Source: Deltaproteobacteria bacterium (lineage in GTDB: Bacteria > JAGRBM01 > JAHCIT01). From it: DNA of 64,000 nucleotides. Under the pieces are notes generated by a model. The model saw nothing but the letters and a program-made list of their open reading frames with translations. It ran no database searches and had not been told where the DNA came from. Shown here piece by piece: positions 45,165 to 55,600 of the stretch (positions are counted from its first letter, which is position 1; every line of letters starts with the position of its first letter). A program made the translations under genes and the position numbers. The stretch spans positions 248,001 to 312,000 of the forward strand of contig JAHCIT010000003.1 in the NCBI GenBank assembly GCA_026129095.1, read 5' to 3'.

Positions 45165-46463
45165 ATGGATCTGACCGCAAGCATCGTCATGGCCGTCGAG
45201 ATCGTGATCTCGCTTGTGGTCGTGCTCCAGACGCTGCCGCTGCTCATCTGGATGGAGCGAAAGGCCTCCAGCTATATCCAGAACCGCCGGGGCCCGGCCT
45301 ACGCCCATATCGGTCCCGTGCGGGCCTTCGGAATGGTCCACACCCTGACCGATGTCCTGAAGCTCTGGGGGAAGGAAGACGTCGTCCCCCGTGCAGCCAA
45401 CCGGTTTTTCCATGCTCTTGCGCCGTGCGTAAGCATGTTTCTCGCCCTGCTCACCTTCGCCGTGATCCCGTTTGCCGACTACATCGAGATCGGCGGAACC
45501 CGCTACAACCTGCAGGTGGCCGAACTGAATGTCGGCATACTCTACCTTCTCGCCGTCAGCTCGCTCGGCGTATACGGGATCATTCTCGCGGCGTGGTCCT
45601 CGAACAACAAGTATTCGATGCTGGGCGGGCTCCGTTCCTCGGCCCAGATGATCTCTTACGAACTGGCACTCGGCTTCGCACTGATCTCCGTCCTGCTCTG
45701 GTACGGATCGGTCCGGCTTGGCGATATCGTGCACGGCCAGGGGATCCTGCTGTTCGGCGCCATCCCCCACTGGGGCGTCATCGTTCAGCCCGTCGCCTTC
45801 ATCATCTTCATCACATCGGCGTTCGCCGAAACCAACCGCAACCCGTTTGATCTCCCCGAAGGCGAATCCGAAATCGTCGCCGGGTTCCACACCGAGTATT
45901 CGTCGTTCAAGTTCGCCATGTTCTTCATGGCCGAATATGCCCACATTTTCGTCGCTTCCGCGCTGACGGCGACGCTGTTCTTTGGAGGCTACCAGATACC
46001 CTACGTTTCGACCGGGATGCTGGTTTCCCATGCGTCCGGCATCCTGACGGCTATCCTCAAGCTCACGGCCGTGGGTGCGACCGGCTTCGGCCTGTTCCTT
46101 GCCTACATGGCGGCCCGCCACCGGGACCGCGAGGACCGCGTCAACCGGGAAACCCTCTTTTATGCCACGGTTGCGGGACTTGCGCCGGGGCTCACCGCCG
46201 GAGCCGTGCTGGCTCTCACCGGCGGCGACATCCAGCTCGGACACTCGGCATCGACCATTGTCGCCGCCGCGCTCCAGTTCGGCTGCTTCATGGCGAAGAC
46301 CCTCGTTTTCTGCTTCCTCTTCATCTGGGTGCGCTGGACACTCCCGCGCTTCCGCTACGACCAGCTCATGAAACTCGGCTGGAAATACATGATCGAAATC
46401 GCAATTGTCTGGATCCTGATTACCGCGGCTGCCGCCTGGTATCTGGACCGGCCCGGAATGTGA
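45165..46463 (+). CDS. nuoH: NADH-quinone oxidoreductase subunit H (operon 2), with internal insert
   Basis: Quinone-channel membrane subunit, 432 residues. Signatures are WMERKASSYIQNRRGP, AETNRNPFDLPEGESEIVAG and RWTLPRFRYDQLMKLGWKYM. Like NuoH1 it has an additional region of about 100 residues between helices 6 and 7 (two extra hydrophobic segments joined by a charged loop RHRDREDRVNRE), although the sequences of the inserts differ. No NuoI lies between it and nuoJ2: nuoJ2 starts 12 bases later. Confidence 0.94.
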   Translation: MDLTASIVMAVEIVISLVVVLQTLPLLIWMERKASSYIQNRRGPAYAHIGPVRAFGMVHTLTDVLKLWGKEDVVPRAANRFFHALAPCVSMFLALLTFAVIPFADYIEIGGTRYNLQVAELNVGILYLLAVSSLGVYGIILAAWSSNNKYSMLGGLRSSAQMISYELALGFALISVLLWYGSVRLGDIVHGQGILLFGAIPHWGVIVQPVAFIIFITSAFAETNRNPFDLPEGESEIVAGFHTEYSSFKFAMFFMAEYAHIFVASALTATLFFGGYQIPYVSTGMLVSHASGILTAILKLTAVGATGFGLFLAYMAARHRDREDRVNRETLFYATVAGLAPGLTAGAVLALTGGDIQLGHSASTIVAAALQFGCFMAKTLVFCFLFIWVRWTLPRFRYDQLMKLGWKYMIEIAIVWILITAAAAWYLDRPGM

Positions 46464-46475
46464 GGAGTCTCCAGC

Positions 46476-46976
46476 ATGATTGACCTCCTCTTCTGGATAT
46501 TCAGCGGCGCAGCCATCGGCTCGGCCGTGCTCGTTGTGACACTCAAGGACCCCGTCCAGTCGGTCATGTCGCTTGTCATCACCTTCTTTTCGCTCGCGGC
46601 CATTTTCGTCCTGCTGGACGCCCACTTCCTCGCAGCCGCCCAGATCATCGTCTACGCGGGCGCGATTCTGGTGCTGGTCACGTTCGTCATCATGCTTCTG
46701 GACCTGCGGGCCGGAGACATCACAGGACCCACCCGGATGGTTGCGGGCCGGTTCCTGGGCGTCGGAGCCGCTGCCGCCCTGTTCATGGCCCTCTGGTCCC
46801 GCGTGGTCCAGGCGAATCTGGACCGGTTCCCGGAGCTCACCGAGGGACACGGCACGGTCGAGCGCATCGCACGGGTGATTCTCATCGACAACATACTGCC
46901 CTTCGAGACAGTCTCCGTTCTTCTCCTCGTGGCGACCGTCGGCGCCGTCTGGATCGCACGCCGGGAGGACACCTGA
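46476..46976 (+). CDS. nuoJ: NADH-quinone oxidoreductase subunit J (operon 2)
   Basis: Membrane subunit of 166 residues, five helices, with AAQIIVYAGAILVLVTFVIMLL as the family signature and DPVQSVMSLVITFFSLAAIFV before it. The stop overlaps the nuoK2 start as TGATG. It follows nuoH2 directly; in most bacteria nuoI would lie here. Confidence 0.93.
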   Translation: MIDLLFWIFSGAAIGSAVLVVTLKDPVQSVMSLVITFFSLAAIFVLLDAHFLAAAQIIVYAGAILVLVTFVIMLLDLRAGDITGPTRMVAGRFLGVGAAAALFMALWSRVVQANLDRFPELTEGHGTVERIARVILIDNILPFETVSVLLLVATVGAVWIARREDT

Positions 46977-47290
46977 TGCCACCGATGACTCCCCAGTCGG
47001 TCCTGCTCGTTTCGATGGCGCTCTTTTTCATCGGCGCATACGGCGTCGTGACGCGCCGGAACGCCATTCTCATGCTCGTCTCGGTCGAGCTGATGCTGAA
47101 CGCCGTGAACCTGGCGCTCGTCGGCTTCAGCCGGTTCCATAACAACATGACCGGTCAGGGCCTGGTCGTGATCGTCATGGCGGTAGCTGCCGCCGAAGCG
47201 GCGCTTGGCCTCGCCATCCTGATCGCCTGGTACCGGATGAAGCAGACCGTGGATATCGAAGCCATCAGCGGCCTCAAGGAGCCAGCCTGA
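46976..47290 (+). CDS. nuoK: NADH-quinone oxidoreductase subunit K (operon 2)
   Basis: Three-helix subunit of 104 residues with the essential Glu in LVSVELMLNAVNLALVGF and in AAAEAALGLAILIAWYR. Start ATG shares its first base with the nuoJ2 stop. The N-terminal residues are hydrophobic and typical. Confidence 0.93.
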   Translation: MPPMTPQSVLLVSMALFFIGAYGVVTRRNAILMLVSVELMLNAVNLALVGFSRFHNNMTGQGLVVIVMAVAAAEAALGLAILIAWYRMKQTVDIEAISGLKEPA

Positions 47291-47294
47291 ACCC

Positions 47295-49382
47295 ATGCAA
47301 GCTGCCGCCCAGATAGCTGCCATACCGGTCCGGGAAGTCTCCTGGCTTCTGCTTGTTCCGCTGCTCCCGCTGGCAGGAGCCGCCTGGAATGGCCTTTCGA
47401 TCCTGTTCAAGGCCGACATTTCCGACGAAAGCGCCTCCCGGATCGCCTGTGGGGCCGTGGGACTCGCTTTCGCGCTGTCGCTGGCGGCCTGGCTGCAGAT
47501 CCTGCTCGCCCCCGGACCCGTCGCGCTTTCCCAGCAGGTTTTCACCTGGATGGAGCTTGGCGGACTCAAGATCGACTTCTCGCTCGTCGCCGACCGGATG
47601 AGCGTGCTGATGCTGCTCATTATCACCGGCGTCGGTTCCCTCATTCACGTCTATTCGACCGGCTACATGCATGGCGACCCCGGTTACCGGCGGTTTTTCA
47701 CCTACCTCAATCTCTTCGTGTTCTTCATGCTGGTTCTCGTGCTGGGGAGCTCGCTACCGGTGCTGTTCGTCGGCTGGGAAGGCGTCGGCCTCTGCTCCTA
47801 CCTCCTGATCGGGTTCTGGTACGAACACATGCCGAACTCGGATGCCGGGAAAAAGGCCTTTATCGTCAACCGGGTGGGCGACCTTGGGTTTCTCCTCGGC
47901 ATGTTCACGCTCGTTTATGCCGTCTCGCAGGCTGGCGTTCCCACACTGGAGATCGCCGCCCTGAAGGAACGGCTGCCGGAAATCCTGAAGGTCAGCATCC
48001 ACCTGTTCGGCATCGAGTTCCGCGCCGTGACGCTGGCCTGCCTGCTTCTTTTTATCGGCGCCACCGGAAAGTCCGCCCAGATCCCCCTCTATGTCTGGCT
48101 TCCGGATGCCATGGCCGGCCCGACGCCGGTCTCCGCCCTGATCCATGCGGCAACGATGGTGACGGCCGGTGTGTACATGGTTGCCCGGCTTTCGCCGCTG
48201 TTCCAGGCAAGTCCGGTCACCATGACCGTGATCGCCGTCGTCGGGGGGCTCACCGCCTTCTTCGCCGCGACGATCGCACTGGTCCAGAACGACATCAAGA
48301 AGGTTCTGGCCTATTCCACGGTTTCCCAGCTCGGCTACATGTTTTTGGGCCTCGGGTCCGGCGTCATGTGGGCTTCCATGTTCCACCTGATGACCCATGC
48401 GTTTTTCAAGGCCTGCCTGTTCCTCGGCGCTGGCTCGGTGATTCTCGGCATGCACCACGAGCAGGACATGCGGAAAATGGGCGGGCTCAAGAAATACATG
48501 CCCGTCACGCGCTGGACCTTCCTGCTGGCGACGCTGGCTATCGCCGGATTTCCGCTGACCTCCGGTTTCTTCTCGAAGGACGCCATCCTCTACGGTGCGT
48601 TCAATGCCCACTTCTACCTGCCCGGCCAGACGCTCGGGGCCGTGGCCCATGCCCTCCCCTGGTTCCTGTCAGGCCTGGGCCTCCTGACCGCCCTGCTGAC
48701 GGCGTTCTACATGGGCCGCTGCTATTTCCTCACCTTCGAGGGCGAATGCCGGGCCGATCACCACACGCAGGAACATATCCACGAGTCCCCCGCCTCCATG
48801 ACGAGCGCACTGGGAATACTTGCGTTCCTGTCAATCACGGCCGGGTTCCTGGGTATCCCCCACCTCTGGCACTGGGCGCCGAACGCGATGGAAGGCTGGC
48901 TCGCCCCCCTGCTGGCCGCCGATCCGCGGGTGCCGGGGATCGAGGAAAGCCTCGGACACTTCTTCCCCGTCTGGGAACACATTGAGCACACGCTGTCAGG
49001 CGAACTGGCCTTTACGGCACTGGCCGCCGGTCTGGGCCTTCTGGGCCTTTTCGCCGCCCGCGATCTCTACCTGCCCAAAGCCGACATACCGGCGCAGGCG
49101 GAAGCTGCGCTGCCGCGGGTTCACCGCTGGCTCTCGGACAAGTATTACGTGGATGAACTGTACGACCGGATGATCGTGACGCCGGTCAAGCAGGTATCGG
49201 AGTTCTTCCTGTGGAAGTTTATCGACGTCCGGCTGATCGATGGCCTCGTTAACCTTTTGGCTGACCTGTCCCGCTGGACAGGCCGGCAGATCGGCCGGCT
49301 CCAGAACGGCATTGCCGCACAGTATACCGCCATCATGCTGGCCGGGGCGTTTGCGCTCATTCTGTACCTGTCGGGGAGATGA
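47295..49382 (+). CDS. nuoL: NADH-quinone oxidoreductase subunit L (operon 2)
   Basis: Antiporter-like subunit, 695 residues, with the lateral HL helix. Motifs are GWEGVGLCSYLLIGFWYEH, QIPLYVWLPDAMAGPTPVSA and HAATMVTAGVYMVARL. It has no His-rich insert between the first two helices, unlike NuoL1. The C-terminal domain contains RWLSDKYYVDELYDRMIV, typical of NuoL. Confidence 0.95.
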   Translation: MQAAAQIAAIPVREVSWLLLVPLLPLAGAAWNGLSILFKADISDESASRIACGAVGLAFALSLAAWLQILLAPGPVALSQQVFTWMELGGLKIDFSLVADRMSVLMLLIITGVGSLIHVYSTGYMHGDPGYRRFFTYLNLFVFFMLVLVLGSSLPVLFVGWEGVGLCSYLLIGFWYEHMPNSDAGKKAFIVNRVGDLGFLLGMFTLVYAVSQAGVPTLEIAALKERLPEILKVSIHLFGIEFRAVTLACLLLFIGATGKSAQIPLYVWLPDAMAGPTPVSALIHAATMVTAGVYMVARLSPLFQASPVTMTVIAVVGGLTAFFAATIALVQNDIKKVLAYSTVSQLGYMFLGLGSGVMWASMFHLMTHAFFKACLFLGAGSVILGMHHEQDMRKMGGLKKYMPVTRWTFLLATLAIAGFPLTSGFFSKDAILYGAFNAHFYLPGQTLGAVAHALPWFLSGLGLLTALLTAFYMGRCYFLTFEGECRADHHTQEHIHESPASMTSALGILAFLSITAGFLGIPHLWHWAPNAMEGWLAPLLAADPRVPGIEESLGHFFPVWEHIEHTLSGELAFTALAAGLGLLGLFAARDLYLPKADIPAQAEAALPRVHRWLSDKYYVDELYDRMIVTPVKQVSEFFLWKFIDVRLIDGLVNLLADLSRWTGRQIGRLQNGIAAQYTAIMLAGAFALILYLSGR

Positions 49383-49388
49383 TTGACG

Positions 49389-51014
49389 ATGGGTATACTC
49401 ACCACGCTGCTTGTTGTGCCGGTCATCGGGGCCATTACGGTCGCGGTGCTCGGCAAGCTGTTCGACGACCAGACCCCTGCCCGGCTCGCCGGACTGTGGT
49501 TTGCCGCGGCGGAGTTCGTGCTCTCCCTTTACCTCTGGTGGGCCTTCAGCCCGGCCGCGGCCGGAATGCAGTTCGTTGAAAGCTACCACTGGATCGAACC
49601 CTACGGGATCAAATACCTGGTCGGCATTGACGGGCTCTCGCTCCTGCTCGTCATTCTCACGACATTCCTTGTCCCGCTGATCCTGCTCTCGGCATGGAGC
49701 GCCGTGGATCGCCGACCGGCCGGGTATTTCGCCTCGATGCTGCTCCTGGAGGCGGGAATGCTCGGCGCGTTCTTCGCCCAGGATATCTTCCTTTTCTACG
49801 TCTTCTGGGAAGTGATGCTGGTCCCTATGTACCTGCTCATCGGGATCTGGGGAGGCGAACGCCGCCTGTACGCGGCCGTGAAGTTTTTCCTTTACACGAT
49901 GGCCGGTTCGGTCCTCATGCTGCTCGCCATCCTTGCCACTGTCTATCTCTACTACCAGTCAGCCGGGAAAGTGACCTTCGAACTGGCTGCCCTCGCCGGC
50001 CAGCAGCTCCCCCTTTCAACCCAGCGCTGGCTGTTTGCCGCCTATGCCCTGGCGTTTGCCATCAAGGTGCCGATCTTTCCGCTCCACACCTGGCTCCCCG
50101 ACGCGCACGTCGAGGCCCCCACGGGCGGTTCGGTCATTCTGGCCGGAATACTGCTGAAACTCGGCACTTACGGCTTCCTCCGCTACGCCATGCCGCTCTA
50201 CCCCGCCGCCGCGCTGGAAGCTGCCCCCTATTTCATGGCGCTTGCCGTGGCAGGCATCATCTACGGCGCCCTCGTTGCGCTGGTTCAGCCGGATATCAAG
50301 AAGCTCGTCGCCTATTCGTCCGTATCGCACCTTGGTTTCGTCGTACTGGGCATTTTTGCCTTCACCGAAGCCGCTACCTCCGGTGCCATCTACCAGATGC
50401 TGAACCACGGCATTTCGACCGGAATGCTCTTTTTCCTTGTGGGCGTGGTCTACGAGCGCCGCCATACCCGGCTGATCCGCGACTATGGGGGCCTCGCGAA
50501 GGTGATACCGGTCTATTCATTCCTCCTGATCGTGGCGACGATGGCATCGGTCGGACTGCCCGGAACAAACGGTTTCGTGGGCGAATTCTCCATCCTGTAC
50601 GGCACATTCATCTCCCGGATGGCGGGAGCCAAGGCCGCCACCGCCCTTGCCGCCACGGGCGTGATCCTCGGCGCCGTTTACATGCTGTGGATGGTCCAGC
50701 GGGTTCTCTACGGCCCTGTAACCAGCGTGGAAAACCAGAAACTCAAGGACGTAAACGGCCGCGAACTGGCTTATCTCGTTCCGCTGGCCATTCTCATCGT
50801 CCTCATGGGGGTATATCCCAAACCCTTCATGAATACGTTCAAAAACGCATCCAGGGAACACCTCGCCCGGTTTTCAAAGGTGAGCGTGCTGGCAACACTG
50901 CCCGCCAGCGATCTGGACGGCCGGGAAATCATCACCGCCAGGTTCGCCGCTGACGACGATGCGGCAGGCCGCACACAGGTTGCCCTGCAACAGGAAACCG
51001 GAGGCCGCCCATGA
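49389..51014 (+). CDS. nuoM: NADH-quinone oxidoreductase subunit M (operon 2)
   Basis: Antiporter-like subunit, 541 residues. Motifs are FWEVMLVPMYLLIGIWGG, IKVPIFPLHTWLPDAHVEAP and VAYSSVSHLGFVVLGIF. ATG at 49389 is chosen over TTG at 49383 because GGGGAG (49374-49379) is 9 bases upstream. A hydrophilic C-terminal tail of about 45 residues exceeds the family norm. Its stop overlaps nuoN2. Confidence 0.95.
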   Translation: MGILTTLLVVPVIGAITVAVLGKLFDDQTPARLAGLWFAAAEFVLSLYLWWAFSPAAAGMQFVESYHWIEPYGIKYLVGIDGLSLLLVILTTFLVPLILLSAWSAVDRRPAGYFASMLLLEAGMLGAFFAQDIFLFYVFWEVMLVPMYLLIGIWGGERRLYAAVKFFLYTMAGSVLMLLAILATVYLYYQSAGKVTFELAALAGQQLPLSTQRWLFAAYALAFAIKVPIFPLHTWLPDAHVEAPTGGSVILAGILLKLGTYGFLRYAMPLYPAAALEAAPYFMALAVAGIIYGALVALVQPDIKKLVAYSSVSHLGFVVLGIFAFTEAATSGAIYQMLNHGISTGMLFFLVGVVYERRHTRLIRDYGGLAKVIPVYSFLLIVATMASVGLPGTNGFVGEFSILYGTFISRMAGAKAATALAATGVILGAVYMLWMVQRVLYGPVTSVENQKLKDVNGRELAYLVPLAILIVLMGVYPKPFMNTFKNASREHLARFSKVSVLATLPASDLDGREIITARFAADDDAAGRTQVALQQETGGRP

Positions 51015-52504
51015 ACGACCTCTACTACTGGACCATTGCCCCCCAGCTTGTCGTGCTGGGAACCGCCATTCTGGTTCTCTGCCTGTCCATGCTGGTAAAG
51101 GACCGTCACGCCGGGATTCATACCCTGCTGGGTTTTACCGGACTTGCGGTTGCCGGAGGATGGCTCACCCGCCTGCTCGGCTACCACACGACCTCGTTCG
51201 GCAACATGGTCGTCGTGGACGGATTTTCCACGATTTTGCAGGCTGCAATCATCGCCGGAGCCGCGCTGTCGCTGCTCATTGCCAGCGATCACCTCTCCCG
51301 GAACCGGAACGAACACGCAGGGGAATATGTCTCGCTGCTCCTCTTTGCCACATGGGGCATGATGCTGCTGGCCACTGCCGCTGACCTCATCATGGTGTTT
51401 CTGGCCATCGAGGTGATGTCGATTTCGGTCTACGTGCTGACAGGTTTTGCCCGGCGGCGAGATACCTCGATCGAAGCAGCACTTAAATATCTGGTTATAG
51501 GAGGGTTCGCGTCCGCCTTCCTCCTGTACGGCATTGCACTGATCTATGGCGCCACCGGGACCACCAACCTCGTCGCCGTCCGGACATCACTGGCGAGCGG
51601 CACCTTTGGTGGCGAATCCATGCTCGCCCTTCTCGGAACCGGCTTCCTGCTGACCGGCCTTGGTTTCAAGATCGGTGCGGTCCCGTTCCATATGTGGGCC
51701 CCTGACGTCTACCAGGGCGCGCCGACACCCGTCACGGCATTCATGAGCGTCGGCGTCAAGGCGGCCGCCACCGGCGCATTGGCCCGCATCGCACTGGAGG
51801 CACTCGCCCCCCTCTCCGACCGCTGGTATCCGGCCCTGCTGGCCCTTGCCATCCTGACCATGGTGGCCGGAAACCTGCTGGCCCTCCGCCAGACCGATCT
51901 CAAGCGGCTTCTGGCCTATTCGTCCATCGCCCACGCCGGGTACCTGCTCGTGGGCCTTGCGGCCGCCATCCAGCCGGGAGCCGGGAACCAGGCCACAGCC
52001 GGTATTCTTTTTTATCTTTTGACCTACGCCGTAACCAATACCGGCGCTTTTGCCGTCATCATCGCCGTCCAGCCGGATACCGGGGAACGGACCTCGCTCA
52101 GCGATTTCCGGGGCCTCAGCCAGAAGCGGCCCCTGATGGCCCTTCTGCTCACCCTGTTCCTGCTGTCGCTGGCCGGGATCCCCCCGCTCGCCGGTTTTGC
52201 CGGCAAGTTCTACCTGTTCTCCGCAGCCATCCAGTCGAAGCTCTACCTGCTGGCCATCGCCGGCGTCCTTTCAGCCGTCGTGGGGGTTTACTACTACCTG
52301 CGCGTTATCGCCGTGATGTACATGGAAGAACCCGAGGCGAGCCCCTTCGGCACAAGCCGGTCCCTCCGGCCGGCGCTGGTCGCCGGACTGGCGGCCGCAG
52401 CGATCCTCGTCATGGAACTCGGCATTTCAGCCATTCCGGCAACCGGTGCCTTCAAGGCCAGCTACTTCGAGGCCATCCGGTCGCACCTTCAGGTGCTTTT
52501 CTAG
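51011..52504 (+). CDS. nuoN: NADH-quinone oxidoreductase subunit N (operon 2)
   Basis: Third antiporter-like subunit, 497 residues. Motifs are AIEVMSISVYVLTGFARRR, LGFKIGAVPFHMWAPDVYQG and KRLLAYSSIAHAGYLLVGLA. The ATG overlaps the nuoM2 stop by four bases (ATGA). It is the last gene of the second operon and is followed by a strong terminator. Confidence 0.95.
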   Translation: MNDLYYWTIAPQLVVLGTAILVLCLSMLVKDRHAGIHTLLGFTGLAVAGGWLTRLLGYHTTSFGNMVVVDGFSTILQAAIIAGAALSLLIASDHLSRNRNEHAGEYVSLLLFATWGMMLLATAADLIMVFLAIEVMSISVYVLTGFARRRDTSIEAALKYLVIGGFASAFLLYGIALIYGATGTTNLVAVRTSLASGTFGGESMLALLGTGFLLTGLGFKIGAVPFHMWAPDVYQGAPTPVTAFMSVGVKAAATGALARIALEALAPLSDRWYPALLALAILTMVAGNLLALRQTDLKRLLAYSSIAHAGYLLVGLAAAIQPGAGNQATAGILFYLLTYAVTNTGAFAVIIAVQPDTGERTSLSDFRGLSQKRPLMALLLTLFLLSLAGIPPLAGFAGKFYLFSAAIQSKLYLLAIAGVLSAVVGVYYYLRVIAVMYMEEPEASPFGTSRSLRPALVAGLAAAAILVMELGISAIPATGAFKASYFEAIRSHLQVLF

Positions 52505-52553
52505 CAGGTAATTTTCCAGACAGGCCGTTCGCTGGGGACGGCCCCGCAAAAGG

Positions 52554-52583
52554 AAAGGGCCGGACAGTAACGTCCGGCCCTTT
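52554..52583. terminator. Strong bidirectional intrinsic terminator
   Basis: AAAGGGCCGGAC (52554-52565) and GTCCGGCCCTTT (52572-52583) form a perfect 12-bp stem around loop AGTAAC. The terminal A-run and T-run serve the opposite strands, so it can end both the nuo operon 2 transcript (plus) and the pilus operon transcript (minus; the PilY1 stop is at 52607). Confidence 0.9.
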
Positions 52584-52606
52584 CGGCGTTCAGCCCCGCT
52601 CGCTGC

Positions 52607-55600
52607 TTACGGGATGAACTCCTGCCCGATCACATTGAACCAGCGGGCCGGCACCTGCTTGTGGAACTCTTCCAGCGGTGGCGGCAGTTCGTTGCCCTGG
52701 AGAACCTGGATGGCTGATGGTGAGGCGACCGTGCCCTGCGGCGTGCGGACGGGCGGCGGGAGCAGCGCGCCCGGCTCCTCGTACTGCAGCAGGTCATCCT
52801 GCCCGGTCAGGATTTTCGGGTGGCAGCACACGGCCGGGGCCTTGATGACCGATGACTTGCCCGAGGAGCATCCGTCCACTGACTGGAGGTCTGACGGGAG
52901 CGCCAGTTCAGGAATAAAGGTCGTGATGAACATGTCACCATTGAAGATTACCGGCGATGAAAGGATCTTTTCGCCCTTGTAGCGCAGCCGGAGCGGGAAC
53001 ATCTGCGCGACCTTTGCCTCGGTCTCGTCCGAGACGCCGAAGTAGCCCGAATCCGCCGGACATTCGAAGTCGACCAGGGCCGCATCCCCGCCATCCAGGG
53101 TTCCGCATCCTTTGCGATTCCGGTCCTTCAAGGCATAGAGGTAGTCCCAGTTCGTGATGTCATTTGGCTGCGCCAGGTCGCCGGTTCCGAAGAACAGGTT
53201 GATGTCACCGTTGCAGTCCTCGGTTGCCGCCGGGGCGTAGAAGATCGGCCGGCGCTTGAGCTCAGCCATCCATCCTGGTGCCGGGTTGAAAATATTGGGC
53301 ATCAGCGGATCAAACATCAGGCACGGGGAATCATCGCCGTCCAGGCCGCCGTTGTTGTTGAGATCCTTTCTCCACTTGACGGGGTCCGGGTCAGAAACGA
53401 CGATTTTCCAGAGCCTGCCCTCGATATCGCCCAACAGGATGTTGTCCACGAAACCGTTGTCGGTCCGGTCCAGCAGCAGCATCTCGCCGGGAACCGAATT
53501 GAACCGCGGATCCTGCGCCGCCGGCAGATCGGGTACCCGGATATTCTGGTACAGGATGCCGCGCTCGATATCGAATATGAAAACCCAGTTGCCGACATCC
53601 TGCTGGCCGAGGTCGGGCAACCCCGGCGCGGGAGGCTGCGGACTGACTATGATCGTATTGTCCACGCCATTCACACACAGCCCTTCTGGAGTAGCCCCGC
53701 CCGGGCACTGGGCAGGATAGGCCGGGTTGATCGGATCGGTCGTCGTCGGGGCGGGATTGACGATCGTCTTGCCCGCGTTGGCCCAGCAAGTCGTATCGGT
53801 AGACGTATAATAACCGCAATCGCCCGGATTGACGAGAAAAGCGTCATTGTCGTCGGTTCGCGCCGCATTGAAGCCTCCGCCCACCGCGAACAGCCAGCGG
53901 CTGACCACAACGGACGCGTCATCCACCGGGTTATTCACCACACGGAACCGGCTGATGTTCGGCCGGCTGAACGTACGGGCCATATTCGGATGGCTTACTT
54001 CCCAGAGGAAACTCGGAGAGGTCGGGTCCGTCACATCCAGGGCATAGTAAGAAAACCCGCCGCCGCGAAGTCCGCCGATCAGGACGGTGTGGAAGGTATC
54101 GTCGTCCTCGGACGTAACGTCATTGCCGAGGAACTGCACGTTGCTGACAGTTACCTGGCCGTCAACCGAGAATACGACGCCCCGCATGGATTCTTTCATT
54201 CGCCGGGCGGCTTCACGCGGCATGAAACCGAACATCTCGTGCCCCGGCTTGAGCGTATTGCTCTTGATACCGGCGAGCGGATCTTCCAGCACGAAACCGT
54301 GCAGGAAGCCATCGTTTGCTCCCACATAAACGATCGTGGGGCGGATCTCGTTGTTATTGATGAAATCAACATATTTTGCGTTATTGCCGCCAATGAAGGG
54401 GTCGAAGAACGGTGCCTCCACGATGACCGGCGTGCTGTTGACGATGGGGCCCAGCGCCCAGGTCTTGACCGATCCGTCCTCGAACTTGATGTCCGTTCCG
54501 CCGGGGCCATCCTCGTCACGCAGGAACTCGATGACCGTTTCCGTTTCCGCCACGGTGGCGCCGCCCAATAGCGGCTGGATCTGGGTCTTGTTGTCCACCG
54601 TGAACGGGATGAACTTGGACGGGTCAATGGCCGGATTCACGGGCTCGCCGATCTGCGACCCCAGGGCCTTGTTGGCCGGATTGACCGCTGTCGGGATGTG
54701 GATCGGATTGAGCGAGATGTAGAGATCCCGCGGATCGGAAGTCGCCCGGTTCGTCAGGACCTGCCCTGCATCGAAATCGGGGATCGGGGCGGTATTCGTC
54801 TGGGATGCCCGGGCCAGTTCGCTGAACTTGTAGGTAACCAGATGGCCCATCCACCAGACGCTGTCAGCGGTGATCTCGAAATAGGCGTTCACTTCCTGTG
54901 AACTGCTGAACCCCGCGCCGGAGACGACGAACGCCGGCGCCGCGCGCGTATAGCTTCCCTTGATGATGCACTGGATCGCTTTCGTCAGCGCATCGGTCAG
55001 TTCCTGGGCGGAATAGGCCGTGTAGGCCTCCCCACCGTCATCATTCATCTGCAGGCATTTTTCCGGATCGGTCGGCGTCGCATCCGTTCCGCCGAAACGG
55101 GCTGCCACGTCGTTGGCGATCTTGAGCGGTGCATTGGTCGGCGCCACCAGACCGACCACATAGGTCATGATGCCGGGACCGGGATTCGGGTCCAGATTGT
55201 GGGTTGCCTGCCGGAGTTTTCCCGCCGGGAGGTAGGTTGACTGCCTCAGTGCCGACAGAACGGTCCGGACACCCGGACCCCAGTTTTCCACAAATGTGCT
55301 GGTATTCGCATTACAGGTCGTCGCAGCGCCCACCCATCCGGATCGGCCCGGTACATCAACAAGACCGTCCAGCGTATAGACCAGTCTCCGGTCCTGCCCG
55401 ACGCGGTTTTGCAGCCATCCGCGCCGCTTCACCTGAACCGGCGAATTGAACCACTGGTTGGTCGTGCAGCTCGCAATCCGGCAATCCAGGCTATACGAAT
55501 AGATGCACGGCAGCAGAAGCCGTCCCGCCTCGGAGTTTTGCGTCACAATGACGAATGGGTCGTTTGGCTGCGGCAATGCCGGCCAGGGAGAGGCAAATGT

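Noticed and set aside
45130-45165. Frameshift explaining the short NuoG2
   Set aside because: The stop is followed 18 bases later by the nuoH2 start, leaving no room for a missing C-terminal remnant.
46463-46476. A hidden or frame-shifted nuoI between nuoH2 and nuoJ2
   Set aside because: Only 12 bases separate the genes, and gaps elsewhere in operon 2 are equally small. No CxxCxxCxxxCP pair outside NuoI1 and the Fe-S protein at 24081 was seen.
44718-46982. Long minus-strand open frame (754 codons) opposite nuoG2-nuoJ2
   Set aside because: It is the antisense shadow of GC-rich nuo genes, with low-complexity composition (many Gly, Asp, His, Glu), no recognisable motif, and complete conflict with certain genes.
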